A stretch of DNA of 64,000 bases. Source: Rhynchopus sp. YZ270_cl-10 (lineage: Eukaryota; Euglenozoa; Diplonemea; Diplonemida; Diplonemidae). Both the position numbers and the translations under genes were made by a program. Under the pieces are notes generated by a model, which had not been told where the DNA came from, made no database searches, and saw nothing but the letters and a program-made list of their open reading frames with translations. The stretch lies in the NCBI GenBank assembly GCA_964035575.1, contig OZ037874.1:868001-932000 (forward strand), read 5' to 3'. Of the stretch, positions 11,391 to 22,699 are shown one piece after another; position 1 is the first letter of the stretch, and every line of letters starts with the position of its first letter.

Positions 11391-11651
11391 CTGAGAGGAT
11401 CCCCTCTGTTTACAACAGGGACTATAAAAAAACACGAGAAAAAAACACACAGACCCCCTCTTATTTTCTCCTATCCAAACCCGACTTCAACATCACACCA
11501 ATCCCCCACCCCCTCTCCAGGAATCTATTCCCCACAATGATGGCTTTCCTTTTTTGATTTTCTCTTTCCTCCTCCCATACCTCGATACTATTGAGAAGAA
11601 TTTGATATTTTAAAAACACTCCACACTCCATTACCCCACGCTCTCTTACGA

Positions 11652-11700
11652 AGCCTTGAGAAAGAAAACCACCTAGAGAGGACTTAGGTTCATCTTTTGT
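11652..11700 (+). repeat. Hairpin-motif copy upstream of the gene at 11773
   Basis: ACCTAGAGAGGACTTAGG and TTCATCTTTTG, followed by a long pyrimidine-rich leader up to ATG 11773. There is no obvious CAG just before the start. Confidence 0.5.
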
Positions 11701-11772
11701 ACTTCCTTTTTTTGATTTGCGTCTTTCTTTTTCTTCACTTTTTACTTCTACATCCAAACCCTTCTCCTTCAC

Positions 11773-13884
11773 ATGGAAATATTCATCCGTGATCCAGAAT
11801 GCTCTGTTGAAGTAGGAGCAGATGAGCACGTCTCCCAGCTTCTCCAAAAGGTGTCAAAGACGACTGGACTTGCCGTTGTTGCACTCCACCTTGAGGGTAT
11901 TCCACTGGATGCAGATCACTTCTGTCGTGAGACTGCTTTGTACGACCTTTGCACGGTAGATGCTGTCATTTCCAGGGATATACAGGCACTGCGAAAGGCA
12001 TGGCTGGGTGCAGATGCAGAGCGTGCCCCGGAGGTCCTCTGGGAGGATGAAGCTTTTGTGTATGCAGTTCTGATGCGTGATGTTATGACGCCTGCGGTGC
12101 GCAGGTCTCCGCTCCTCAAAGAGAAAGCCTTTATGATTCGCGTAGTGGAGCAACGTCCGCTGCATTTGCAACTCGCCTCGCCTCTGCTTCAAGCGGATGA
12201 AAAGGTAGTCCGCGCCGCACTGAGCAGCTCCCGTTGTAATGATGAGGTCTTCAAGTACATCGCCCCTTCTCTCATGAGAAACGAAAATTTTATTGCATAT
12301 GTCCTAAGAAAACACTCTCACGGGGTAGCCTGGTTTACCCAATCCTCCAGCGACCTGGCAATACACTGTAAACAAATCGTCCAGATTGCACTTTATTGGT
12401 ATGATTCCTGGGGTGGCTATGCCGTGCGCCGGTTTTCAGAAACGCTGAGGGCTGACCGATGGCTTATGACTGAGGCGATTAAAAATGCGGGCTGGGTTGG
12501 GAGCGACCTGGAATATCTTTCAGAAACACTGAAAAATAATTCTGATGTCCTCCGCACTGCTATTCAAAGTGAGCAATGGAGACCACATCATCTACGGTGG
12601 GCAGGACCAAATGCACTCAAGGACAAATCAGTCGTTCAAGCCTGGGTAAAGAAAAGCCCCGAAGTGTCAGGCATGGCCGACGTCCCAGAAGCCCTGCGGG
12701 AACACCCCAAGGTCATGGCAGCGGTTGTCAAAAGGGACGCCGGTTTGTTTCCGGGGTTGTCGTTCGAGCTTCGCTCTGCCCCTGAAGTGGCGAAGGCGGC
12801 ACGACACAGCAGAACCTGGACCCCATCCTTCCTGGTACACATGGAAGACGTCGGGACCATCAAGGAGGAGCTCCACCGCAACCCACAGCATCTTCGGTAC
12901 ATCGCACAAAAGCACACCACCGCGGTACCCTCCCTGGTTGCAGCACTCCGCAGCGACAGCTGGGAGGGCGCGTATCTCAGATTCGTTGAACAGTTTATGG
13001 GCAACAAAGAGTTCATTATTGCAGTAGCATCACGCGAAGCGAGAATTTTACAGTTCCTACCACACCTCTGCGCGGATCGGGACGTGGTATTGGCGGCTGT
13101 ACACAGTGCGTCATGGAAGGATGAACTTCTCGCGTACGTGGCAACACCACTTCTATCCTCTGTTGAAATCATGTCGAGCCCTATGTCTAGAGATGCCACG
13201 ATGCTACGCACTGCGTCGACCGCCATTCAAACGAACCGCACCATTTTGCTTTCAGCGACAACAAGCAAGACCTGGACGGCAGCGCTCCTGCAATGCACCT
13301 CAGAGGAGCTGCGGGCAGACAAGAAGGTTATGCAGAGGTCGTTGCTGAAGGATGCGGCAACGTTGGCATATTTGCCGACAGCTCTGCGGTGCGATGCGGG
13401 GTTTATGTTGGGGTGTCTTCGGAAGGCCAACGCTGCACGAAAGGCGTTCAGAGAGAATGAGCACAGCCGGCTTTGCGCTGACACACCGTTTCTATCTGCC
13501 TGCGCATCGCTTGACCCAGAAGGCACCTTGCAGCATGCGGTGGTGAGAATGCGCAGCGACAAAAAGTTTATGCTGTGGTGTGCCCTGCACGACACACCTG
13601 CTGCATTGCGGTATGCGTCAGCTCGCCTGCGTGCAGACAAAGCCTTCATGCGTGCGTGTATGCAGAATAATACCTCGACTCTAGATTATGCCCCGTCAGG
13701 GATGCGTAACGTGCTGGCAGTGGCAGAGACAGACAAGTTGGAGGGTGGTGTGGTAATGTGCACGCAGGAGTGTGTCTCAGCAAGGCGGTGGAAGGACTGT
13801 GCATCGCAGGGGCGGGCGCGCAGGATGTGCCCCACGAATGCGCAAGGCTCGCGTGCGCAAGGTGGCAAAAATTGTGTCAAATGA
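11773..13884 (+). CDS. Ubiquitin-like-headed DUF4116-type repeat protein
   Basis: This encodes 703 residues from ATG 11773 (CACATGG context). Residues 1-~75 (MEIFIRDPECSVEV, LHLEGIPLDADH, YDLCTVDAVI) fit a ubiquitin-like fold and parallel the heads at 9477 and 48956. From ~110 to ~680 run about a dozen helical repeats of the form LR.D..VM.AAV...ALLQYA, e.g. LRADKKVMQRSLLKDAATL and LRADKAFMRACMQ. This is the DUF4116 pattern known from many protist proteins and one giant-virus lineage; its function is unknown. The last ~50 residues (VMCTQECVSARRWKDC onward) leave the repeat pattern and are Arg/Cys-rich, possibly read-through of a retained segment. No catalytic motif or signal peptide is seen. 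I infer a solenoid binding protein. Confidence 0.75.
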   Translation: MEIFIRDPECSVEVGADEHVSQLLQKVSKTTGLAVVALHLEGIPLDADHFCRETALYDLCTVDAVISRDIQALRKAWLGADAERAPEVLWEDEAFVYAVLMRDVMTPAVRRSPLLKEKAFMIRVVEQRPLHLQLASPLLQADEKVVRAALSSSRCNDEVFKYIAPSLMRNENFIAYVLRKHSHGVAWFTQSSSDLAIHCKQIVQIALYWYDSWGGYAVRRFSETLRADRWLMTEAIKNAGWVGSDLEYLSETLKNNSDVLRTAIQSEQWRPHHLRWAGPNALKDKSVVQAWVKKSPEVSGMADVPEALREHPKVMAAVVKRDAGLFPGLSFELRSAPEVAKAARHSRTWTPSFLVHMEDVGTIKEELHRNPQHLRYIAQKHTTAVPSLVAALRSDSWEGAYLRFVEQFMGNKEFIIAVASREARILQFLPHLCADRDVVLAAVHSASWKDELLAYVATPLLSSVEIMSSPMSRDATMLRTASTAIQTNRTILLSATTSKTWTAALLQCTSEELRADKKVMQRSLLKDAATLAYLPTALRCDAGFMLGCLRKANAARKAFRENEHSRLCADTPFLSACASLDPEGTLQHAVVRMRSDKKFMLWCALHDTPAALRYASARLRADKAFMRACMQNNTSTLDYAPSGMRNVLAVAETDKLEGGVVMCTQECVSARRWKDCASQGRARRMCPTNAQGSRAQGGKNCVK

Positions 13885-14994
13885 ATGGGAAAACGTCGTG
13901 TTTAATGTCAGCTTTTTTTGGGTAATTCCAAGGTGCTGTGCGATGGTCCAATGTACATATGAGGTGCATTGGGTATTGCATGAGATATACATATGAAGTA
14001 CATCTCATCTAATATTTTTGTTTTCCACCCATATAACAGCTCAACCGAGTTGCATTTTAGCACGTTTCAACTATTCTCTGTTTTTGGGGAAAAACAAAGT
14101 ACGTAGTTCTCTGATTCCAACTCCTTTGCACTGTTTGCGCTTAAAGTGACTACGTACATAAGACTTAGGTCATCTTGTTAGTAACCATTTTTATTTTTCT
14201 TCTATTGATTAAGCCCGCTCCAGGGGTACGTTGCAGCGTGCTCTCCAAATAATAAAATGATGGAGGACACAAAGCAGCAACGCATATGCCCCGTGCTGTA
14301 CTGTTGTATTTTTACTCTAACCCATTTTTTTGCAGCGCCAAGGAGCCCAGTTCACGCTACTTTCGAACGTTTTTTTTTTTTTTTTTTTTTTTTTTTTGAT
14401 AAAACAACTTGTTGTCAATTCTAAAAAGATTGGAAGCAGCGCTGCAGGGCAAACAAAACGGATTGAAAAAAAAAAAAACAGAAGCTTGCTTGTTTTCTTT
14501 GAGTACTCAATTAGCCAGAACAATCGTACTTCAGTTTTTAACACAATTTTTCACCTTTTTGTTTTCCCGGCTTTGAGTGCACAAACAAAAGACCCGATCT
14601 TTTCTTATTATTTTACGCTTTTCTTGTCCTTCATCTTTTCGTACACGCAGTTCGACAACCCACGGAGTGTCAGCCTCTCAGAGGCTATCGACTCCACCCT
14701 TTTTTAGTTTCACTAAGCGCGTAGTATTACGACCTCTCTGTCTATTGTTGACAGTGGTCCAAAATATGTTTGTCCAAAAAACACGGGTTGCCTACGATCG
14801 TAGTACGATCTCTTACGATTGTAACTCTTCTTTTGATCGCACTACGATCGTAGGCAACCCGTGAAAAAAGGTGCAAACTCATTTGGATGCCAAGTTTCTT
14901 GGAGTACTGTATTCAAAAAAAAAAAAAAAAAAAGAACTTTTTTGTCTTGTAGTTTTCTCACCAAACCCACCGAGGGGTGAAGCCTCCTCCTCTT
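13885..14994. other. Spacer with a hairpin-motif copy and T/A homopolymers
   Basis: A motif copy (GTGACTACGTACATAAGAC, TTAGGTCATCTTG) lies at about 14147-14180. Poly-T lies at 14371-14397 and poly-A at 14915-14933. No gene is supported. Confidence 0.5.
14782..14863. repeat. 82-bp foldback: 29-bp arms around CTACGATCGTAG
   Basis: The left arm begins CACGGGTTGCCTACGATCG and the right arm ends CGATCGTAGGCAACCCGTG, with one mismatch over 29 bp. A runs flank it on both sides. It could be a minimal foldback element or MITE. Confidence 0.8.
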
Positions 14995-15062
14995 CCTCTT
15001 CCTCTTCTATTCTGATGCTCATCGCACTGTTAAGAAGCATTTGGCAATAATTGTCCTATCAC
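14995..15062 (+). promoter_or_regulatory. Upstream block shared with the aldose epimerase gene
   Basis: CTCTTCCTCTTC, TATTCTGATGCTC, GTTAAGAAGCATTTGGCAAT and GTCCTATCACC also occur at 34690-34760. Both blocks precede a gene start (15244 and 34813). They may be a shared leader or promoter element, or a repeat. The 14995 copy runs into GAAGCAACATAAATGGAG, also seen at 11040. Confidence 0.45.
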
Positions 15063-15181
15063 CATGAAGCAACATAAATGGAGCGGCATTCCCCAGGATT
15101 CCCTGTACACTCAGAAAACACTCATAAAAAAAAAAAACGACTTTTCTTGTCGGTAAAAAATAGCTATTTTTGATTTTGTTT

Positions 15182-15221
15182 GCTTGTCCCCTCTCCCGAC
15201 CACCACCTTCCCCACATCCAG
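15182..15221 (+). promoter_or_regulatory. Candidate splice-leader acceptor for the gene at 15244
   Basis: A CCCCTCTCCCGACCACCACC tract ends in CACATCCAG at 15221, 22 nt before ATG 15244. Confidence 0.5.
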
Positions 15222-15243
15222 GTAGCACACAACTCAAGGCACC

Positions 15244-18200
15244 ATGCCTGTCAGGTTCTCAACAACATGGTTCGTGATATTCACGGGGTTGACGTCGACG
15301 ATTGCGTCCCTTGGAGGTGGTCTCGTGATGTACTACCAGGGGCTCTCAGTGCTGACGGACACAGTGGAGGAGGTGAGTCAGTCAGATCTGCAGGCGTTGG
15401 GCGACAGCACGAAAGGGGCGCTTGACCAAACGTTGTGGACGTGTCGCAGCTACGGGGACATGCTGCAACAGTACCAGGGTCTCAACAACCCAGCTGACAT
15501 GTCGATGTGGGCGAAGGAGCGTGTGTTCACGGACCTGAAGCGTGGGCAGGACGGGCTTGAGGCTGGACAGTTCATTGGCTACAACAACGCGACTGGGGAA
15601 GGCTTCCAGGATTCGGTGTGGTACGACCCTCTGAAGAACGGGGACAGGGAGTACGTGTCCTGCAAGCACCTTCCTGGTGTGGACGACCCTGCGACGTCGT
15701 GTGCAAAGCCGTGTATCACGTGCCACGCACTAGACGCTGTGACGGGGCTGAAGACAGACAACATCTATAACTACTCAAGCAACCGGATGGGGACGCACAA
15801 TGCGAAGGAAGTGTGGCTGGAGCCGTCTGTGTGGTTCTCCTCGGACGACAACGCGTACGCGTTCCTGGACTTGGTGGTGGTTGTGAACAACATTCCGAAC
15901 CCGCTGTTTGCTGGCTACAGTGTTATGATTGCCTGCGACTTTCTGATATCGAAGTGGGACGAGATTCTGGCTGCTTACCACACACCCGACTCACACCTGA
16001 TGCTGGCCTCGAACTCGAAGGGTGTGCGGAGTGCTGTGTATTCTGGGAACTTTCCCGAGGCACGTCCAGACCCAGGCTGCAAGGACGCAACACGTAACGA
16101 CGTCCTGATGGAGTTCAATCCATGTCTGCGGCACCTGTGGCAGATGCCCCAGGTTGCGCAGGACGTGGTGCGGAGGCTGAACAACACCGCACCAGGGAGC
16201 TTTGTGCGTGCGTCGACGGCAGACGGCGACCACTGGATGTCGCAGGCACTCATCCACGAGCAGTCGTCGCATCCAGGCGACAAGCTGCCGAGCATCTACC
16301 TGGTGTGGTACAGAGACGTGTCGACGATCCAGGGACAGATGAACAGCGCAGTTGCGGTGTTCATCATCTTTGCGGTGACGGTGTTTGTCTTTGACGTTGT
16401 GATTGGTCTGCTTGAGATCTTCCTCATTGCGTCCCCACTGCGCAAACTTGCGCTTGCTGTTGCACCTCTGCAGATGATGGACTTGGAGACGTCTGCCAGC
16501 ATGCTGAAGGTGAACCCTGCCTTTGGGTGCAAGGAGGTGTGCCTTGTGGAAGACGCTATCCGGTTCTGCATCAAGAGTCTTGCTGAGTACAAGGCTTTCC
16601 TGCCGACACATCTCTTCGTGGACGAAGAATCAGCTACGGAGGCGTCAGCCTCCCCGCAGGCATCACCCCGCAACAGGAGCGATCACTCCTCTGCTTCACG
16701 CACGACGTGTTCATCTTATGTGGTGCACAGCGCCGTGACAACGAACCTGGTCCTGTCGGGCGGTGGCTCTGGTGCACTGGTCATGTTGAAGATCAAGGAC
16801 ACCATCGAAGCCGACTCCGCCACAACCTACGCCAAAGTGGTTGGTAGCATTGAGGCTGCCGCGCAGCAAGGCCACGGTGTGCTCCATCAATGCTCGTCGA
16901 TGGAGCCGTGCACATTCCTGATCTCGTTCAACGTTGCAAATAAGTGCATGGACTCCGACTCGCGTGCATGCGCTGTTGCACTTAAGCTGCAGTCTGCAGG
17001 CAGCAGCTGCGGTATTGTACACCGTTCCTTCAAGCATGGGAACGTTGGGTCGCAGACGTTCCGAAACTTTGCTGTTGTGGGTGAGGCGGGGAAGAACCAG
17101 CTGCACTACGTCCTTGGCGCGTCGGTGCAGCTGTCGCGGGAGGGGACCACGACCTTCTGCTGCTGTGACAGAATCGCGAACGCTTTGTTCGACAGGTTCC
17201 TCATCCGCACTGTTGCCTTTGTGCTCACTCCTGAGGCGAACGTTGTTATTGCCCACGCTTTGCTGGAAAAGATTGTGTGCGAAGAGGCTGAATGGTATGC
17301 TTTTCATGAACTTTACTGGGGTGGGGTTTAGGGAACCCGGCGACGGACCGCCCCCCATAGCACATTTTTGCGGTGCACGGGCGTATCGGGATTAGTATCT
17401 TTTTTTCGAGAGAACCGAAGAGCGGCCAGGTCCTGGACAAGTACGTTGTGCTTTTAGACCTATAAACTGTCTGGGGTGGTGGGACCTCGGTGCGAAGGGT
17501 GCTTCCCGGGACCCCAATATCCTACCGCAATTATAGATCAGGATCCGAGTACACCATGTAAGCATGAACTATGCAGGGTACTCTAAGCCGATCACTCCCA
17601 CAAAACTCCCAGATCCCAAGACCTCCACGGGGGGCAGGCCTCCACGGTAACCCGCGACCGCCGACACCTTAGCTCCGTACTGCCTCTGTCTGTAACCTGC
17701 CGGTCCCCCACTTACCTACGTTTTTATGTGGTGTCTTTTTTACGACGGTGGACCAAGGGGCTTTGCAGTGCAGTCAACGCCGACGGAGCGAGACTCGATT
17801 GTGACCGGGTGAAAAGGGAACCTTAGCCAGCGCTAACCAGCGGCAGTTTTGACTCAGGGAGGAGTTTCTCACCGCAGACTGGCGACACACCCCCACTTTT
17901 TCGGGGTGGCTGCATTCCCTCACATGTGGGACGGGGTGTTCCATCCTATTTTCCAAAAAACGTACACCTGGGTGGGGTTTAGGGAAGGGTCACTGGGTGA
18001 AAAGTAGCTATTTTTTTACCGGTAAAAATAAAGCCATTTTCCCCGAGGGCACCCCATATTTAGAAATAGCCCTGGTGGTAATTTAAAGCCTGTGGCAGAT
18101 CTGCACGAAACCTTTTTTAACCCCCTTTTTTCACAGGATGTACCAGATGGAAGGAGAGGGCAAGGACCCCTTCAAGGAGATTGCCGACCTGTACCGCAGC

Positions 18201-18386
18201 AAGAAGCATGATGAGGTGCCTGCCGCATTTGAAAGGATTGCTGTTGGGAAGGTGGACGCGTGCCAGATGCAGATGTGGGAGACTTTCCGGAAGGAACAGA
18301 AGTGTTTGATGTGCTACCACGACAGAGGGATGTCCGCAGGAATGGCCAATTACACCCCACCTGTGCAAGCCAAACTCACCCAGTGA
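15244..18386 (+). CDS. Two-TM receptor with degenerate cyclase domain, two exons
   Basis: The exons are 15244-17294 and 18137-18386 (766 residues). The splice is supported by the donor GAATG|GTATGC, the acceptor CCTTTTTTCACAG|G, matching phases, and by EWMYQMEGEG restored across the junction, which aligns with the uninterrupted EWMYQLEESA of the paralogue at 1-947. Residues ~6-30 are a membrane anchor. ~31-365 form a Cys-containing outer domain with a cache-like look (CAKPCITCH). ~369-397 are a second membrane span. ~398-420 are HAMP-like, followed by a helix ending LAEYKAFLPTHLF. ~513-690 are cyclase-like, but the metal-binding positions read as Lys and EP, so catalysis is doubtful. The exon-2 tail is helical. 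Likely role: plasma-membrane ligand sensing with a pseudo-cyclase output. Stopping in exon 1 would instead add a short intronic tail. Confidence 0.8.
17295..18136 (+). other. Intron of the cyclase-like receptor (842 nt)
   Basis: Begins GTATGC, ends TTTTTTCACAG. Near its 3' end (18061-18076) it holds TTTAGAAATAGCCCTG, identical to the right end of the hAT element at 1673-3159. A matching left end was not found, so this is a partial or diverged hAT. The GC-rich middle (17400-17950) was not recognised. Confidence 0.75.
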
Positions 18387-19195
18387 TATACTAACTTGCG
18401 TCGTGTTACTATCGATGACAAGAAAAGATTGCTGGGGGGGTTTTTTTTTTGGTCCTGGGCTGGACCTTAAATTGCATCCGGGTGTCCGTTCCTCCAGAAA
18501 TTCTATTCAGAAATTCAATTTAAAAAAAAGAAGGATTATATTTTGTGCAACCAAATATCAGCCTTTTTGTTTTCGGCTAGCCAACTCTGCAACCGATTCA
18601 GAAATCATGAGAGATGATTTCTGCAACCGATTCCAAAATCATGCGATATGATTTCTGATGTTATGCAAACGTGACCATGACATTAAAATTTCTACAATTA
18701 GGAAATCATCGGTATGGTTTTCAAGGTTGTGTAAATCGCGAACGTGACACTAAAGAATCTCTGTTCACTTGATCTCTTAACGATGCTACGACTTGACGGT
18801 AGCTCGCTTCTTGAACTCTGATTCTACTTATTGTGTCCATACGGTTTTGCCCTAGGTGGTAGAGACTAGCCAACCCCCCCCTCTCCCCTCCCATCTCCCT
18901 CAGAGAAAAAGAAAGCCTCCCCTCTTGTTTCCCGGTTGGGCTTCCCTCGCCCCGTCCTGTTCGTCCTGTTCACGCTGGTGTCTGTTTCGTCCGTCTGTTT
19001 TGTGTTATCCGCGTGCACTCTTTTGTGTGGCTGAATAAGCCCACGAGGCTTGGGTTCATCTTTAGATAGGTACTTGTGCTTTCATCGTGCTGGCATCGTA
19101 CGTGGGTCAGCGGGAGGTGTCTGCATCATTAACTTCACTTTTAGATCTTGAATTGTTTATACGTATGGCTATATACACAAGTACTCTGACCCATT
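18387..19195. other. Spacer; local AATCATGAGANATGATTTC repeats
   Basis: Short repeats TGCAACCGATTC and ATGATTTCTG lie at 18585-18720. A hairpin-motif copy (AATAAGCCCACGAGGC, TTGGGTTCATCTTTAG) lies at 19030-19062. No gene is supported. Confidence 0.5.
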
Positions 19196-19890
19196 CTTCT
19201 ACTGCTACAAATAACCACTCTTGCACTAGGTCTGCCTGAGTGAGCCTGGTTTAGATCACCGGATGACTACTGCTACTGCTACTGCTACAATAACCACTCT
19301 TGCACTAGGTCTGCCTGAGTGAGCATCTGGTTTAGATCACTGGATGACTACTGCTACTGCTACTGCTACAATAACCACTCTTGCACTAGGTCTGCCTGAG
19401 TGAGCATCTGGTTTAGATCACTGGATGACTACTGCTACTGCTACTGCTACTGCTACTGCTACTGCTACTGCTACTGCTACTGCTACTGCTACTGCTACTG
19501 CTACTGCTACTGCTACTGCTACTGCTACTGCTACTGCTACTGCTACTGCTACTGCTACTGCTACTGCTACTGCTACTGCTACTGCTACTGCTACTGCTAC
19601 TGCTACTGCTACTGCTACTGCTACTGCTACTGCTACTGCTACTGCTACTGCTACTGCTACTGCTACTGCTACTGCTACTGCTACTGCTACTGCTACTGCT
19701 ACTGCTACTGCTACTGCTACTGCTACTGCTACTGCTACTGCTACTGCTACTGCTACTGCTACTGCTACTGCTACTGCTACTGCTACTGCTACTGCTACTG
19801 CTACTGCTACTGCTACTGCTACTGCTACTGCTACTGCTACTGCTACTGCTATAACTAACCACTCTTGCACTAGGTCTGCCTGGGTTTTCA
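19196..19890. repeat. 81-bp minisatellite enclosing an expanded hexamer tract
   Basis: Units of about 81 bp contain CTACTGCTACTGCTAC, AATAACCACTCTTGCACTAG and GTCTGCCTGAGTGAGC. They repeat at ~19196, 19261, 19342 and 19423, and the flank recurs after 19851. In the last unit the CTACTG core is expanded. Confidence 0.9.
19429..19850. repeat. (CTACTG)70 microsatellite
   Basis: 422 bp of a perfect hexamer with no interruption. Open frames through it (poly-Tyr-Cys, poly-Ser, Ala-Val and Thr-Ala) are trivial. Confidence 0.97.
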
Positions 19891-20099
19891 GACACTTCCT
19901 CTCTGTTCGCATGACTGTCTGGGTGTTGCAGTACTGAAGTGGTGTGCCAAGGGAGCAGTCAGGCAGCATAGTGCCACCCATGTCGCAGGTGTGGAACTCA
20001 GTGTGCTCCGGCAGCATGAGATAAGCTTTTATTGTTGTTTGTGCGTTTTCTGCCTGTGTGGACGCCTTGGGAGGTAAGACTAGCTGTGTGAATTCTCAT

Positions 20100-20700
20100 T
20101 TTAAGGATGACTAAGCACGAGAGGCTTGGCTCTATCTTACACTCTTTTCTCTAATCTCATACTGTGCTGTTGCAGTGGTGTGTGATAGTGTGACCTCGGT
20201 TTTTCCTCAGGTGTCTGTTTGGGAGCTCTCACTTAATTTTTTTTTTTTTGAAGGTGTCTAGGCACGAGAGTCTGGCTTTTGCCTTTTCAATATTTTCTCT
20301 TTATCAATCAGTGCTGTTTCAGTGGTTTATAAGATTTTGTCTTCAGGTTTTCCTCACTGTGGTCTGACTCCCTGTGTTGACTAGAGCACCCTTACCTGTG
20401 CACTGCTGCATGGCTGGTTTGGGAATCAGTCACCTCCACACAATGGTCTGTCTGTCTGTATGAAGTTGTACCTTTCGCTGAGCTTAAAGGCGACTTTGCA
20501 CGTGAGGCTGGGTTTGCCTTGCAAACCGTTCTCTAACTCAGACTGATCTGTCTCAGTGGTTTGTGGTAGTGTGTCTTGAGTCTTTTCCCTCAGACGCTAG
20601 TACTGTTACTTACTACTGTTGATGCTGACCAAGCGTGAGAGTCCTGGCTCATCCGACTTACTCGTGTCTCAGTGATGTGGTGCTAGCTTCCTATCTGCTT
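20100..20700 (+). repeat. Degenerate tandem copies of the hairpin motif with CAG|TGGT
   Basis: Four diverged copies start near 20103, 20250, 20483 and 20620. Each has AAG-G-ACTNNGCACGAGAGNCTNGG, a C/T-rich stretch, TCTCAG or TTGCAG, then TGGTTTGTGGTAGTGTG-like sequence. Spacing is about 140-230 bp. A half-unit (GGTACACTGCCACGGGAGG) follows at about 20878. Confidence 0.5.
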
Positions 20701-21269
20701 GGTTTAAGGTAGCGTCCTTCCTCTTCTTCGTTCCCCTTCCTTTCATGCCTCATCTTGTTCGCCTCTTTCTCTCCAGTCTCTGTTACGTCTGTCGGGTCTG
20801 TGGTATATGTGTGATGTGTTATCTTGTGTCGAAGGTGGAGATGTACGGGAGGAGTGCGTTCCTCTTATGATCTGTAGTGGTACACTGCCACGGGAGGGCT
20901 TTGTATTTCACGTCACGTTTATCACAGTCATGCAGTGCTGTTGGATTGGTTTGTGGACAGCTTGTGTGTGGTGTCTGCAGACTCCTCCTCTCGGTTTTCA
21001 ATGTCTGCGTGTGAGTAGAGCTCTGACCGACCCGAGAGTGTGCTGGGTGGTTTTGAGTATCAAATTAGAGTGAATCTATTCGCATGGCTGCCTGCGTGTG
21101 ATAGGAACTCTGACCTGCGAGGTTGTCTTGGTTGTTTGTAACAAGGTACTCTTCCTTCTTGGAGCTGTCGGAAACACTCCTGGTGTGGAGCGCCCCCTTT
21201 TGTACAGTTTTGATTTCTCTGAGATGCATGGACGGACGTTCCTGTTAATCTGTCCCTGGCTGTCATGAG

Positions 21270-21713
21270 AAAACTGTTGCGCCGAGTACAATACCCCAGC
21301 AGCAACCTCAATCTAATCCACACAGTGCTGCAGTGTCTCGAAAAGTTCTCCAACAGCACATTCAATTTTGCAAGGCCATCCGATCAAAGGCTTGCAATAT
21401 CAATCCTTCTCTCAGGACGCCTCAGTCATGCACGCCGCCTGTGCCCTGTTGCAGCGCTTCTCCACGTCTTCTCTGTCAACGTCACACAACTTTCTGGCCA
21501 CAGCTTCACTTCACATTCGTCCCTACTGTAGGGTGGCGCGTTCATCTAGGGTGCACGGATAAGATGCCGACACCTCTTCTTCCACAGCTCGTGAATGTGT
21601 GGCAGTCGGGTTTTGCGCAGTCCACATCACTGCCGCCACAGGAGCAGGCGGTCCTTACCACGATCTACCTGGAGGTGATGCGCTACTTCGAGGCTATGTG
21701 CACTGGCTGATCA
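21270..21713 (+). pseudogene. Possible cyclin-box gene fragment
   Basis: One frame at 21365-21560 reads QYQSFSQDASVMHAACALLQ, RFSTSSLSTSHNFLATASLH, which has the helix spacing of a cyclin box (..A..LF.RF...S......VA.ACL..A). It runs out at about 21562. A pyrimidine tract ending CTTCTTCCACAG (21594) precedes a second frame, LVNVWQSGFAQS to YFEAMCTG, with stop at 21708-21710. It could be two exons of a real gene or a decayed copy. The other frames are also open, so the call is weak. Confidence 0.25.
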
Positions 21714-22673
21714 CTGATGGTCGGCTTGCACTCCTCCCCGAGATGCGTGACTGCTAGTTGCTGACCGACCACACCTACGAAGTGCAGAGGCAAGGTATCG
21801 CCAGAGGGTTTGGATAGGTATCGTCTGAGCACTGCGTTCTTGTTCTTGAGTAGCTTAGCAGTATGGCGAAGGCGCTAGGTGATGGCGGCTTAGTTGAAAA
21901 GAAGGCGCAGATGGGCAAAGGTCTATGTTGCTGTCGCATGCGTCGTGTTTACTTGCCTTTGGTAAGGTCTCTAAGAAAACGAACCACTTTCTTTCTACAT
22001 CACGTCTTGAGAGGCACGTCATTCCTACTGTGCTTGTGGTTCCGCTGATGCCGGCAGGCAAGAACCCCTTTATACAGGACCGCGACCCTGACTAAGTTTG
22101 CCATGACCGCAGTTCTTCATAGCTCCTTTATACTCCAGAGTTCAGTGGCCTTCGCTAAAACACTCCAACCGGTAGTAACCCATACGGTGCATTCCATTGT
22201 GGCTCATTCCAATGCTTTGCGAGAAAGACCCAAAGGAGGAATACTGAGTTGTTTAGAAGGACCCGCAGACCCGAAGCTATGGGGTGTGAGCGAATCCAGT
22301 CTGCACGGACAAGAGGGAGTGATGAGGCTTCTTCTAAGAGGTTGTCATCATAATCCCTGCGGTTAAGATCAACCGGAAAGGTAAGAGTGTCCTAATGCAG
22401 GCCGGCCAGAGGCTAGCTGTAGAGTGCTTTCTCTGGGTAGAAGGCCCCGCTCTTCAGCATTCCCCTCGGTCGCGTGGTCGCTTAAATGAGAGCTGCGTTC
22501 GCTGCTAGAACTTCGTCGGGCTCCGTTTCTTTTCTGCTGTGCGTGACACAAGATTTTTCTTTACGGAGAGATCGAAATCCATCTCTTCACGACTCCGTGT
22601 TCCGCTATGCACTGGCAGACGTCTTCCTGCTCCGGAGCAGTGAAGTGACCTCTGCAAGACATTCCCACGGATG
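21714..22673. other. Mixed-composition stretch without a supported gene
   Basis: GC content is nearer to coding than in the surrounding spacer. A short open frame (22103-22366, MTAVLHSSFILQSSVAFAK onward) shows no recognisable domain. Confidence 0.4.
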
Positions 22674-22698
22674 CCCCCCCCCCCCCCCCCCCCCCCCC
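22674..22698. repeat. Poly-C run (25 nt)
   Basis: Homopolymer C bordering the start of the ~380-bp repeat array. Its exact length may be assembly-sensitive. Confidence 0.9.
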
Positions 22699-22699
22699 T

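Noticed and set aside
17400-17950. GC-rich intronic segment that might be an organelle or rRNA fragment
   Set aside because: I could not match it to any conserved rRNA or organellar motif by eye.
19400-20017. Long open frames of Tyr-Cys, Ser, Ala-Val or Thr-Ala dipeptides
   Set aside because: They are produced by the hexamer array, open in several frames on both strands, with no coding context.
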